A stretch of 13,585 nt of DNA from Planctomycetaceae bacterium. Lineage in GTDB: Bacteria > Planctomycetota > Planctomycetia > Pirellulales > Thermoguttaceae. Within the stretch, counting starts at the first letter, position 1; each line of letters opens with the position of its first letter. The notes under the pieces were generated by a model, which saw only the letters and a list, made by a program, of their open reading frames with translations, did not search any database and was not told the DNA's origin. This document shows positions 8,213 to 13,585 of the stretch, in pieces. The DNA is taken from NCBI GenBank assembly GCA_031267635.1, contig JAIRYX010000102.1:1-13585 (forward strand). The letters are read 5' to 3'. Position numbers and translations under genes: made by a program.

Positions 8213-8371
8213 TCTACAGCCTAAAGCAAAACACCGCCTCACTAGAAGATAAGACGATTAATCAAGAAAAAAGATTATCTACTGGAATTCTTAATAAAAC
8301 TATATTTAGCCACAGAGCTTTCAAAGAAAATTATCGTAAAATTTCGATAGAAATACTTATTCATCAATTTA

Positions 8372-8396
8372 ATATCTCATGTTACGCATGAGATAT
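8372..8396. repeat. Perfect 10-bp palindrome with ttacg loop (CATGAG repeat)
   Basis: Arms 8372-8381 (atatctcatg) and 8387-8396 (catgagatat) are perfect inverted repeats around a five-base loop. Read on the minus strand it contains ctcatgcgtaacatgag, the word also found at 8753-8780 and in decayed form at 142-178. It lies just outside the left end of element B, in the upstream region of the sigma gene. It could be a dispersed palindromic repeat or a protein-binding site. Confidence 0.55.
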
Positions 8397-8398
8397 CA

Positions 8399-8738
8399 TA
8401 ACTATTCAGCCGCTCCAACACAATAAATCCGCACTGGGCGTCTAAATAATTATCCGAAAGATTTTACTATTGCAGCCCTTATTTATCAAGTTTCCCTTAA
8501 TAGCCGACATAGCCCCCCAAACGCACCCTTCTTGTTTTAAAGGATGGATTATTATCAAACCAAATGGAACGAAACATAAGGGCATAAGGACGCATGTTGG
8601 CGCGATTCGGGCTACTAAGGGGAAAAAGGAAAAAGTTGATAAATAAGGGCGGCAATGATAATATGTTCCGGTAAAATTGACGGTAACTATTCCGTTGTCC
8701 TATACGGATTTATTTGGTTTGAGCGACTGAATAGTTAC
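8399..8738. repeat. Inverted-repeat (MITE-like) element B, the most intact copy
   Basis: The ends at 8399-8417 and 8719-8737 are inverted copies matching at 17 of 19 positions, with taactattcag at the left and its complement at the right. The similarity continues inward for about 100 bases per arm (about 8399-8499 and 8638-8738), including ataaatccg and the cccttatttatcaa word next to the inner boundary. The central part has a second inverted pair flanking a short spacer. The whole would fold into a long hairpin. It is about 340 bp and encodes no protein. I see no clear target-site duplication at its borders. It shares its body with A and its right half with C. Confidence 0.8.
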
Positions 8739-8752
8739 GTTTCCTGAATGTT

Positions 8753-8780
8753 AATCGCTCATGCGTAAACATGAGTGATT
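8753..8780. repeat. Short palindromic repeat (CATGAG family)
   Basis: Arms 8753-8763 (aatcgctcatg) and 8770-8780 (catgagtgatt) match at 10 of 11 positions around a six-base loop. The preceding cctgaatgtt is also present before the decayed copy at 142-178. It lies directly outside the right end of element B, so B is bracketed by two members of this family in opposite orientation (the other is 8372-8396). Confidence 0.5.
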
Positions 8781-8862
8781 ATAAAAAATTAAACTAAAAA
8801 TTTCTGTGTTTCAGTAAAACCCACAGTATGGTTAGTTATTTGGGATATTTTCTAAAAACATT

Positions 8863-8953
8863 GTAACCATTCAGTAGAGGTCATGGTTTTGAGTGAGGGC
8901 AGACAAAATTTTGGCATCTTTCAATCCAACATCATGTCCCTCCTGAATGTTAC
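8863..8953. repeat. Small inverted-repeat element E with GTAACCATTCAG-type ends
   Basis: The left arm 8863-8885 starts gtaaccattcag and ends catg. The right arm 8933-8953 is its imperfect complement, starting catg and ending ctgaatgttac. About 18 positions match if two or three single-base gaps are allowed. The outer words resemble the ends of elements B and D. The element is 91 bp and encodes nothing. It directly adjoins a perfect 18-bp AT-only palindrome (8954-8971). Confidence 0.55.
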
Positions 8954-8989
8954 AAAATATTATAATATTTTTATGAATAATGCAATCAT

Positions 8990-9061
8990 GTCGGTCAGAT
9001 TTGTTGAAATTTTATTATATTCTCAAAATTTTCAGTAACTCCTATTGTCATTCTGACCGGC
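8990..9061. promoter_or_regulatory. Inverted repeat ending inside the rpsA promoter spacer
   Basis: The arms 8990-8999 (gtcggtcaga) and 9052-9061 (tctgaccggc) match at 9 of 10 positions over a 52-base spacer. The right arm lies between the predicted -35 and -10 of the rpsA promoter. It could be a bipartite operator, or the ends of another small repeat, since the spacer contains gaaatttt and aaaattttc as an inner pair. The pairing is seen; function is inference. Confidence 0.3.
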
Positions 9062-9073
9062 TTGTGTTACAAT
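9045..9073 (+). promoter_or_regulatory. Sigma-70-type promoter for rpsA
   Basis: TTGTCA at 9045-9050 and TACAAT at 9068-9073 are separated by exactly 17 bases, the optimal spacing for housekeeping sigma factors. Each hexamer differs from the consensus at one position. Transcription would start near 9080 and run into rpsA after about 415 nt of leader. No equally good pair lies closer to the gene. Confidence 0.6.
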
Positions 9074-9099
9074 ATTAAAGTTAAATGCCGTGTAGGATT

Positions 9100-9164
9100 T
9101 TTTGTGGATAATCGTTAAGGATATCCGCAAAACACAAGGATGAATTTCAACAAAAATCTTTGTG
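9100..9164 (+). promoter_or_regulatory. Two adjacent stem-loops in the rpsA leader
   Basis: Stem one pairs 9100-9110 (ttttgtggata) with 9122-9132 (tatccgcaaaa): 11 uninterrupted pairs including one G-U, with an 11-nt loop. Stem two pairs 9133-9141 (cacaaggat) with 9156-9164 (atctttgtg): nine pairs including one G-U, with a 14-nt loop. The stems abut with no spacer, just downstream of the predicted transcription start. Ribosomal protein operons are often controlled through leader RNA, and S1 represses its own mRNA in enterobacteria. Whether this leader does so is inference. It matches no riboswitch class I can name. Confidence 0.45.
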
Positions 9165-9314
9165 CGTTATGGGTAAAATATGACTCTTTAGTAATTTTGA
9201 TAAGTTGTCAAAATGGGAGATTTGTCGGAATCAGATGTAATTAAGGTGTGGTTTTGTTATTGCTTCTGTCATTTACGCTAAAATTTCAAGTGATAAATCA
9301 CAGAAATTTATATT

Positions 9315-9360
9315 TTGAGAAAGATTGTTCAATACCTTTTTGAATTGTGATATTTCTCAA
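9315..9360 (+). promoter_or_regulatory. Third hairpin in the rpsA leader
   Basis: The outer stem pairs 9315-9322 (ttgagaaa) with 9353-9360 (tttctcaa), eight perfect pairs. After an internal loop, an inner stem of about six pairs joins 9327-9332 with 9340-9345. It lies about 135 nt before the rpsA start. It has no following U-tract, so it is not an obvious attenuator. Confidence 0.35.
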
Positions 9361-9482
9361 TAGCAGAAACTTATCATTGAATTTACCGCATCGGATATTT
9401 CGCCTTTGATAGGGAAATAAATTGTCTCTGATTGCCGCGATCACAACTGTTGATCGTTGACTTTTACACTTTTAGATTTTTT

Positions 9483-9497
9483 AGGACTGTTGTTGTG
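9483..9497 (+). promoter_or_regulatory. Shine-Dalgarno and GTG start that fix the rpsA N-terminus
   Basis: AGGA at 9483-9486 lies eight bases before a GTG at 9495. Starting there gives MVNRNL, which fits the family start. The longer in-frame option, a TTG at 9432, would add 21 residues unlike an S1 N-terminus and has no good AGG in front of it. Confidence 0.65.
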
Positions 9498-11297
9498 GTT
9501 AATCGAAACCTTATTCACAAACTAGACATTGACGAGCAGAATTGGGATACTCAACTGGAAGCTGCACTCGGTAGCGTAAATCCGGAAGAAGTTGATTGGG
9601 GTAATGACGATGTTGTTGCCAACAAAATCGTTGAAGGAAAAATTGTCCGTATTGAAAATGAACATGTCATCGTTGACGTCGGTTACAAAAGCGAAGGACC
9701 AATTCCGATCACTGAATGGGAGGAAGGAGATCCTCCGCCGCAAGTTGGTGATACTGTTAAGGTTCTGATTGAAGAACTTGAAGATACAGCAACCCCGGAA
9801 GAACCGCGTATGATTCAATTGAGCAAGCGGAAAGCTGCGAAAATTGAAGCGTGGGATCGTATGATGGAAAAAGTCAAAGAAGGAGACGTGGTTGTTGGGA
9901 ATGTTGTCAAAAAAATCAAAGGTGGTTTATTGGTCGATATTGGAGTGGCAGTTTTTCTTCCTGCAAGTCAGGTTGATGTACGTCGCCCTACTGACATTGC
10001 GGAATTTATCGATAAACCGATTGAATGTGTCGTACTCAAAATTGACGAAACACGGCGTAATATCGTGGTCAGCCGTCGCGCCTTGATCGAACATGAACGT
10101 GCCGCTCAAAAAACGCGGTTGCTCAACGAACTTCAAGTTGGAGAAACACGTAAAGGAATAATCAAAAACATTGCCGATTTTGGTGCGTTTATTGATCTCG
10201 GTGGAATTGACGGTTTGTTGCATATTACCGATATGAGTTGGGGACGCATCAATCATCCGTCCGACATTGTAAAAATCGACGACGAAATTGAAGTTATCAT
10301 TCTTGCGATTGACCACGAAAAAGAGAAAATTTCACTTGGTCTCAAACAGAGAACGCCGAGTCCTTGGGATAATGTTGAAGAAAAATATCCGGTGGGATCG
10401 CGTACTTTTGGTACGGTTGTCAATGTTATGAGTTACGGTGCGTTCATTAAACTCGAAGAAGGAATTGAAGGACTTGTTCACATTAGTGAAATGTCATGGA
10501 CAAAACGAATCACGCATCCTAACGAATTTCTCAATGTTGGCGACACGATTGAAGTGGCAATTCTCGGAATCAATAAAGAGAAGCAGGAAATTTCGTTGGG
10601 TATCAAACAAACGCATGAAAATCCTTGGGAGTATATCGAAGATCGTTATCCGATTGGTTCTGATGTGATCGGAACGGTTCGCAATCTCACAAATTATGGA
10701 GCGTTTATTGAAATCGAAGAAGGAATTGACGGTTTATTGCATGTCAGCGATATGTCTTGGGTTCGCAAAATTACGCACCCTAATGAAATGGTCTCGAAAG
10801 GAGAAAAGCTGGCTTGCCGTGTCCTGGCAGTTGACAAAAAAAGTCGGCGCATTGCATTGGGGCTAAAACAACTGGCCGACGATCCTTGGGCGACTCATAT
10901 TCCAGAAAAATATCAGGCGGGTAATATTGTTACCGGAAAAGTAACTAAGATTACGAATTTCGGCGTTTTTGTCAGCTTGGAAGAAGACCTTGAAGGTCTA
11001 TTGCATATTTCGGAGCTGGCCAATCATAAAGTGGAAAATCCGGAAGAAATTGTCAAAGTCGGCGATGAAATTGAAGTCAAAGTACTTCGCGTTGATATTG
11101 ATGAACGAAAGATTGGTCTTTCCCGTAAACGTGCCGAATGGACAGAAGAAGAAAACCAAGAAGCGGTTGCGGCGGAAAGTCAAGAACAACAATCGGAAAC
11201 AACAGTGTCGGTTATCAACCCTGAAACGCTAAAAGGTGGTATCGGTGATACTTCCGGTCCGTTATTCAAAGCAATCAGAGAAGAAACCGAATTGTGA
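9495..11297 (+). CDS. rpsA: 30S ribosomal protein S1
   Basis: S1 is the large RNA-binding protein of the small ribosomal subunit that captures mRNA during initiation. This 600-residue protein has six S1 (OB-fold) repeats at about 46-112, 129-195, 215-283, 300-370, 387-456 and 474-544. The first two are the divergent ribosome-docking type (VDVGYKSEGPIPITEW; KGGLLVDIGVAVFLPASQVD). Repeats three to six carry the RNA-binding signature, for example ADFGAFIDLGGIDGLLHITD, MSYGAFIKLEEGIEGLVHIS, TNYGAFIEIEEGIDGLLHVS and TNFGVFVSLEEDLEGLLHIS. A Glu/Gln-rich tail follows from about 545. Length and repeat number match typical bacterial S1. The gene stands alone: a promoter and a long structured leader precede it, and a hairpin follows the TGA stop. 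The start is a GTG supported by AGGA. Confidence 0.97.
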   Translation: MVNRNLIHKLDIDEQNWDTQLEAALGSVNPEEVDWGNDDVVANKIVEGKIVRIENEHVIVDVGYKSEGPIPITEWEEGDPPPQVGDTVKVLIEELEDTATPEEPRMIQLSKRKAAKIEAWDRMMEKVKEGDVVVGNVVKKIKGGLLVDIGVAVFLPASQVDVRRPTDIAEFIDKPIECVVLKIDETRRNIVVSRRALIEHERAAQKTRLLNELQVGETRKGIIKNIADFGAFIDLGGIDGLLHITDMSWGRINHPSDIVKIDDEIEVIILAIDHEKEKISLGLKQRTPSPWDNVEEKYPVGSRTFGTVVNVMSYGAFIKLEEGIEGLVHISEMSWTKRITHPNEFLNVGDTIEVAILGINKEKQEISLGIKQTHENPWEYIEDRYPIGSDVIGTVRNLTNYGAFIEIEEGIDGLLHVSDMSWVRKITHPNEMVSKGEKLACRVLAVDKKSRRIALGLKQLADDPWATHIPEKYQAGNIVTGKVTKITNFGVFVSLEEDLEGLLHISELANHKVENPEEIVKVGDEIEVKVLRVDIDERKIGLSRKRAEWTEEENQEAVAAESQEQQSETTVSVINPETLKGGIGDTSGPLFKAIREETEL

Positions 11298-11328
11298 GTC
11301 AAGTGACAATCATTTGAAAATTTCCGAG

Positions 11329-11499
11329 TAATTATTCAGTCAAGTCGTGGTTTTAAATAAAATTTGGGCGAAATTTTATTAGTTTTTAATTTTGGAGGAC
11401 GATTTGAAAAACATTCGCAAAATTAGCAAGAATTTTTTCAATTAAAACCACATCATTTATGACGCAAAACAGCAAATTCAGAGGCGATTGAATAATTAC
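11329..11499. repeat. Inverted-repeat element D downstream of rpsA
   Basis: The termini 11329-11342 (gtaattattcagtc) and 11486-11499 are inverted copies matching at 13 of 14 positions. They resemble the ends of element B (gtaactattcagtc). A second nested perfect 10-bp pair lies at 11348-11357 (gtggttttaa) and 11442-11451. The right side carries about 28 bases more than the left between the two pairs. The element is 171 bp, encodes nothing, and begins 31 bases after the rpsA stop. Confidence 0.55.
11357..11395 (+). terminator. Candidate intrinsic terminator of rpsA, inside element D
   Basis: Arms 11357-11366 (aataaaattt) and 11372-11381 (aaattttatt) are perfect inverted repeats around gggcg, followed by agtttttaatttt. 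The stem is AT-only, so it is weak by itself, but the nested gtggttttaa pair of element D could stabilise a larger structure. Position 60 bases after the stop fits. Confidence 0.4.
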
Positions 11500-11697
11500 T
11501 TTTTTGACTATTTCGTGTTTTTGAGGGCTAATAAAATTTTCCTCATTGTTTCATGTTTTTGTTAAGCAATGTAAAATGGCATGCTATAAAAAAGGGATTT
11601 TGGAAATTCATAAAACGCCCAAATGAACTATGCCATCTGGTATTGGATTTGTTTTAGCGATTTAAAATCTTCTATTTTGTCATACGTTGTCTGTTGT

Positions 11698-12045
11698 GTC
11701 TTCACATATTGCCTCTCCCAAAAACGAAGTCATCAGAAATTTTTGAATACTTTTGGGAACTTCTAAAAAACTCATTTTCAACAAATGTGACCGTTGAAAA
11801 ATAGAGGTGACGAATATTTGGGGGAGGTTTTGGGAAGTTCCCAAATGAAAATAAGGGATAAGGACGTATATTTGGTGCAATTTGAGCTACTAATGGGAAC
11901 TTAATAAATATAAGGGCGGCAATAGTAATATTTTCCGGCAAAATTGACTATAGTTGCTCAGTGTGGATTTATTTAGCTTGAGCAACTGATGCCATAGTGT
12001 TCTATTGCGTTTTCAAATATTGTCCCCCAAAAACGAAATAATCAG
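11698..12045. repeat. Half-element C, flanked by direct repeats
   Basis: The right part (about 11850-12000) matches the right halves of A and B, including a 25-base identity with A at 11912-11936. The left arm typical of A and B is missing. The outer right end (11985-12044) matches the outer left end of A in inverted orientation. Imperfect direct repeats flank the copy: 11698-11736 and 12009-12045 align over 37 columns with five mismatches and a 2-base gap (core cccaaaaacgaa). A third, shorter version of this word occurs at 12066-12092. This looks like a truncated or recombined member of the family. Confidence 0.6.
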
Positions 12046-12061
12046 GCATGTTTCTAAAAAA

Positions 12062-12499
12062 TTAAGACTCCCCCAAATGCGAAATAAGCAGATTTTTTTG
12101 TCGATTCTGTTTTTTTTGTGCATGTCTGGCTTTGTTGCTTAATCGACGGACGATAGAACCTTTGGTTGGATGTGTAGGAATGCGGCGTTTTGGTTTTTTG
12201 ATAGCGGTAAGAAGCATCGCCCGCAGTTTTTCGAGGCAATCCGTACGATTTTTAATGGCGTCTCGAGTTTTCTGGCTAGTGATAACTAACTCGCCTTCTT
12301 TTGTTAAATGTGCCGGATACGAAACAGCAAGCCGAGCCATAGAATCTGTATCAAGCAGTTCGCTCGCCGCGACATTCCAACGTAACACAGCTTTACTCGC
12401 CACTTTATTGACATTCTGACCACCCGGACCGGAACTGCGCACAAAAGTCCATTGCAATTCTGATAACGGAATCTTGATTTCAGGTGTGATTTCAAACAT
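12062..12499 (-). CDS. arfB: ArfB (YaeJ)-type ribosome-rescue peptidyl-tRNA hydrolase
   Basis: A 145-residue protein of the alternative rescue factor B family, which enters stalled ribosomes lacking a stop codon and hydrolyses the peptidyl-tRNA. The catalytic GGQ motif is in SSGPGGQNVNKV (Gly-Gly-Gln at 26-28), preceded by the family's LSELQWTFVRS. A class-I release-factor domain 3 fold extends to about residue 100. The basic C-terminal tail (KARHAQKKQNRQK, about 123-135) is the part that enters the empty mRNA channel in characterised homologues. There are no stop-codon-recognition domains, which separates it from RF1 and RF2. The ATG at 12499 has AGGA nine bases upstream. It lies 187 bases downstream of the MnmE-like gene in the same direction, with an inverted repeat between them, so co-transcription is possible but not shown. 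Confidence 0.93.
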   Translation of the reverse strand: MFEITPEIKIPLSELQWTFVRSSGPGGQNVNKVASKAVLRWNVAASELLDTDSMARLAVSYPAHLTKEGELVITSQKTRDAIKNRTDCLEKLRAMLLTAIKKPKRRIPTHPTKGSIVRRLSNKARHAQKKQNRQKNLLISHLGES

Positions 12500-12558
12500 G
12501 ATGCAAATTCCTGATTCGTTGATTTCCTGCGTTGCCTAATAATTTGTTCTATTCTCTT

Positions 12559-12663
12559 CGCACTTTAAAATTCGGTTTTCGTTAAAAAAAACTAAGGACA
12601 AAAGGAATGTTAGGGATATGACGAACGATAAACATCGTCTTAAAAACCGAGTTTTCAAGTGCG
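12559..12663. repeat. 105-bp inverted repeat between the MnmE-like gene and arfB
   Basis: Arms 12559-12579 (cgcactttaaaattcggttt and one more t) and 12643-12663 are inverted copies matching at 19 of 21 positions. The 63-base centre contains a small inner pair (gacga at 12620-12624 and tcgtc at 12635-12639). It begins 24 bases beyond the stop of the MnmE-like gene. No U-tract follows on the minus strand, so a simple terminator is not supported. Its arms differ from elements A to E, so it may be a separate repeat type or a transcript-stabilising hairpin. Confidence 0.55.
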
Positions 12664-12686
12664 AGGAGGATATTGTGTGAGAGATT

Positions 12687-13585
12687 TCAAACGAAAAAAT
12701 TCTCTAATAACAGCAACAACGAATCGAATTTGCGGGACAATAAAAGTTGTTGGACTGAAAGTAATGCGTTATGTTGCCGTTGGCTAAAAACCATTGGTAA
12801 AAGAATTTGCTCAGTATTTTTACAAAAATTCGGCAATAATTTTTTGAATATCGTTTGGTGAAGAATATCCAATCCTCTGCCGGTTTTCGCACTGATAAAT
12901 AAATCATCCTCATTGGAATCAAGGAACATGTTTTCATCGAAAGCAGCAATATCTACTTTATTGAAAACACGAATTATGTTGGAATGAGGAAATGTCGGCG
13001 GAATCTCTGTCGTTGTTTTTTCGTTGTTCTTTTCACTGACGTCAATGACGTGAAGAATCAAATCAGAATCAATGAGCGTTTCATGCGTTCGTTTGATCCC
13101 TTCCTGTTCAATAACACATTGTGTTTCGCGGATTCCGGCAGTATCGACAAATAAAACCGACCAGCCGTTAATGACCGTTTTGGCAGAAACTAAATCGCGG
13201 GTTGTACCGTGTATCGGCGAAACTATCGCACGTTCAAAGCCGAGTATCGCATTCAATAAACTGCTTTTTCCTGAATTGACCTGTCCCATTAAAACAACAC
13301 GAAACGGAACAATCAAATGTTTGCCGATTCCATAGCTTGTCAAAAGTGTTTCAATTCTTTGCAACACTTCATCCCAAAACGGTTTATACTGATTTTTATC
13401 GGATCGTAACGTGGTTGACCGCAATAATTGAATCAAATCGGCAATCTCGCGAGAAAGTGCTCCGTGATATTGTGCTAACAAAATTTGCGAGGTCAATTCG
13501 GTTTCCGCCAAAGGAAGAAAACGCAAAGCTTCACGCTGAACGGCGTCGAATTTTTCTGGATTGGAATACGGTAAAAAATAAGACG
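12687..13585 (-). CDS. MnmE/TrmE-like GTPase, N-terminus outside the window
   Basis: The frame is open through the right edge, so only the C-terminal 298 residues are seen. Canonical MnmE works with MnmG to modify wobble uridines of tRNAs. Counting from the edge, the GTPase motifs are complete: G1 GQVNSGKSS at 100-108, G2 GTTRD at 126-130, G3 DTAG followed by IRET at 147-154, G4 NKVD at 208-211 and G5 SAK at 231-233. The DTAGIRET and GTTRD words are strongly MnmE-like. The helical segment before G1 (ETELTSQILLAQYHGALS) is divergent. The protein ends about 50 residues after RQHNALLSVQQ would normally continue into the last helices, and the canonical C-terminal FCIGK, whose cysteine is needed for modification, is absent. 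It could be a divergent paralogue with another role, or a gene truncated at its 3' end next to the inverted repeat. I leave the symbol blank for that reason. Confidence 0.85.
   Translation of the reverse strand, partial: SYFLPYSNPEKFDAVQREALRFLPLAETELTSQILLAQYHGALSREIADLIQLLRSTTLRSDKNQYKPFWDEVLQRIETLLTSYGIGKHLIVPFRVVLMGQVNSGKSSLLNAILGFERAIVSPIHGTTRDLVSAKTVINGWSVLFVDTAGIRETQCVIEQEGIKRTHETLIDSDLILHVIDVSEKNNEKTTTEIPPTFPHSNIIRVFNKVDIAAFDENMFLDSNEDDLFISAKTGRGLDILHQTIFKKLLPNFCKNTEQILLPMVFSQRQHNALLSVQQLLLSRKFDSLLLLLENFFV

Larger units (their letters stand above)
8213..9494. other. Long divergent intergenic region with repeats, promoter and rpsA leader
   Basis: Between the divergently transcribed sigma and rpsA genes there is no convincing reading frame. 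The first 160 bases are the AT-rich sigma upstream region, with a possible TATAGT but no matching -35 at normal spacing. Then come a palindrome (8372-8396), element B (8399-8738), a second palindrome (8753-8780), element E (8863-8953), a perfect 18-bp AT palindrome (8954-8971), an inverted repeat overlapping the rpsA promoter, the promoter itself (9045-9073), and a structured leader up to the rpsA start. I see no tRNA-like fold. Confidence 0.7.
11298..12061. other. Intergenic region between rpsA and arfB with terminator and elements D and C
   Basis: The two genes converge here. From left to right it holds element D (11329-11499), which contains the candidate rpsA terminator; a stretch at 11505-11530 resembling the outer end of element A (atttcgtgtttttgaggg); about 170 AT-rich bases with nothing recognised; and half-element C with its flanking direct repeats (11698-12045). 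Open frames on the minus strand at about 11680-11940 lie inside C and look fortuitous. No terminator for arfB is evident. Confidence 0.65.

Noticed and set aside
8242..8242. Upstream GTG start for the sigma factor, adding MRRCFALGCR
   Set aside because: The ten extra residues have no family resemblance and the ATG at 8212 has a better placed AGG.
8213..9494. tRNA or other standard RNA gene in the long divergent gap
   Set aside because: I looked for acceptor and T-arm patterns and found none; the hairpins present do not form a cloverleaf.
4067..12045. CRISPR array
   Set aside because: The repeats are long, few, inverted and kilobases apart, with no short regular repeat-spacer pattern and no cas genes.

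Overview
The window looks like a chromosomal piece of an AT-rich, probably anaerobic bacterium of the Planctomycetes/PVC type. The evidence is indirect. An ECF sigma factor is translationally coupled to a very large membrane anti-sigma-like protein with alpha-2-macroglobulin-type (MG) domains and a cysteine-free anti-sigma N-terminus. The ribosomal protein S1 begins MVNRNL and carries six S1 domains. There is also a divergent MnmE-like GTPase beside an ArfB-type release factor. The 2-hydroxyacyl-CoA dehydratase activase points to anaerobic, radical-based CoA chemistry. Phylum assignment is inference; no rRNA gene is present.

Layout from left to right. Positions 1-748 hold no convincing gene but contain a GC-rich patch with competing hairpins. 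The minus-strand activase (749-3781) has two BadF-type ATPase halves followed by a DUF2229-like region. It lacks the C-terminal part seen in the longest relatives. An 870-base intergenic region (3782-4652) carries inverted-repeat element A. A minus-strand operon follows: the ECF sigma factor (7658-8212) overlaps its 1002-residue anti-sigma-like partner (4653-7661) by ATGA. A 1.28-kb divergent region (8213-9494) carries repeat elements B and E, a good sigma-70-type promoter and a roughly 400-nt structured leader for rpsA (9495-11297, plus strand). Next come a candidate terminator, element D, half-element C, arfB (12062-12499, minus), a 105-bp inverted repeat, and the 3' part of an MnmE-like GTPase gene (12687 to the window edge, minus).

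Functionally, rpsA (translation initiation), arfB (rescue of stalled ribosomes) and the MnmE-like GTPase (possibly tRNA wobble modification) all concern translation but are not one operon. The sigma/anti-sigma pair reads as an envelope-sensing switch: an N-terminal cytoplasmic sigma-binding segment, a membrane segment, and large extracytoplasmic MG-like domains. The activase would prime a radical dehydratase whose subunits are not in the window.

The most unusual material is between the genes. Every long intergenic stretch except the first carries inverted-repeat elements. Elements A, B and C share a common body of roughly 100-170 bp. The termini resembling GTAAYTATTCAG are shared by B, D and E, and in slightly diverged form by the right end of A. 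They look like non-autonomous, MITE-like elements in several stages of insertion and decay, and none encodes a transposase here.
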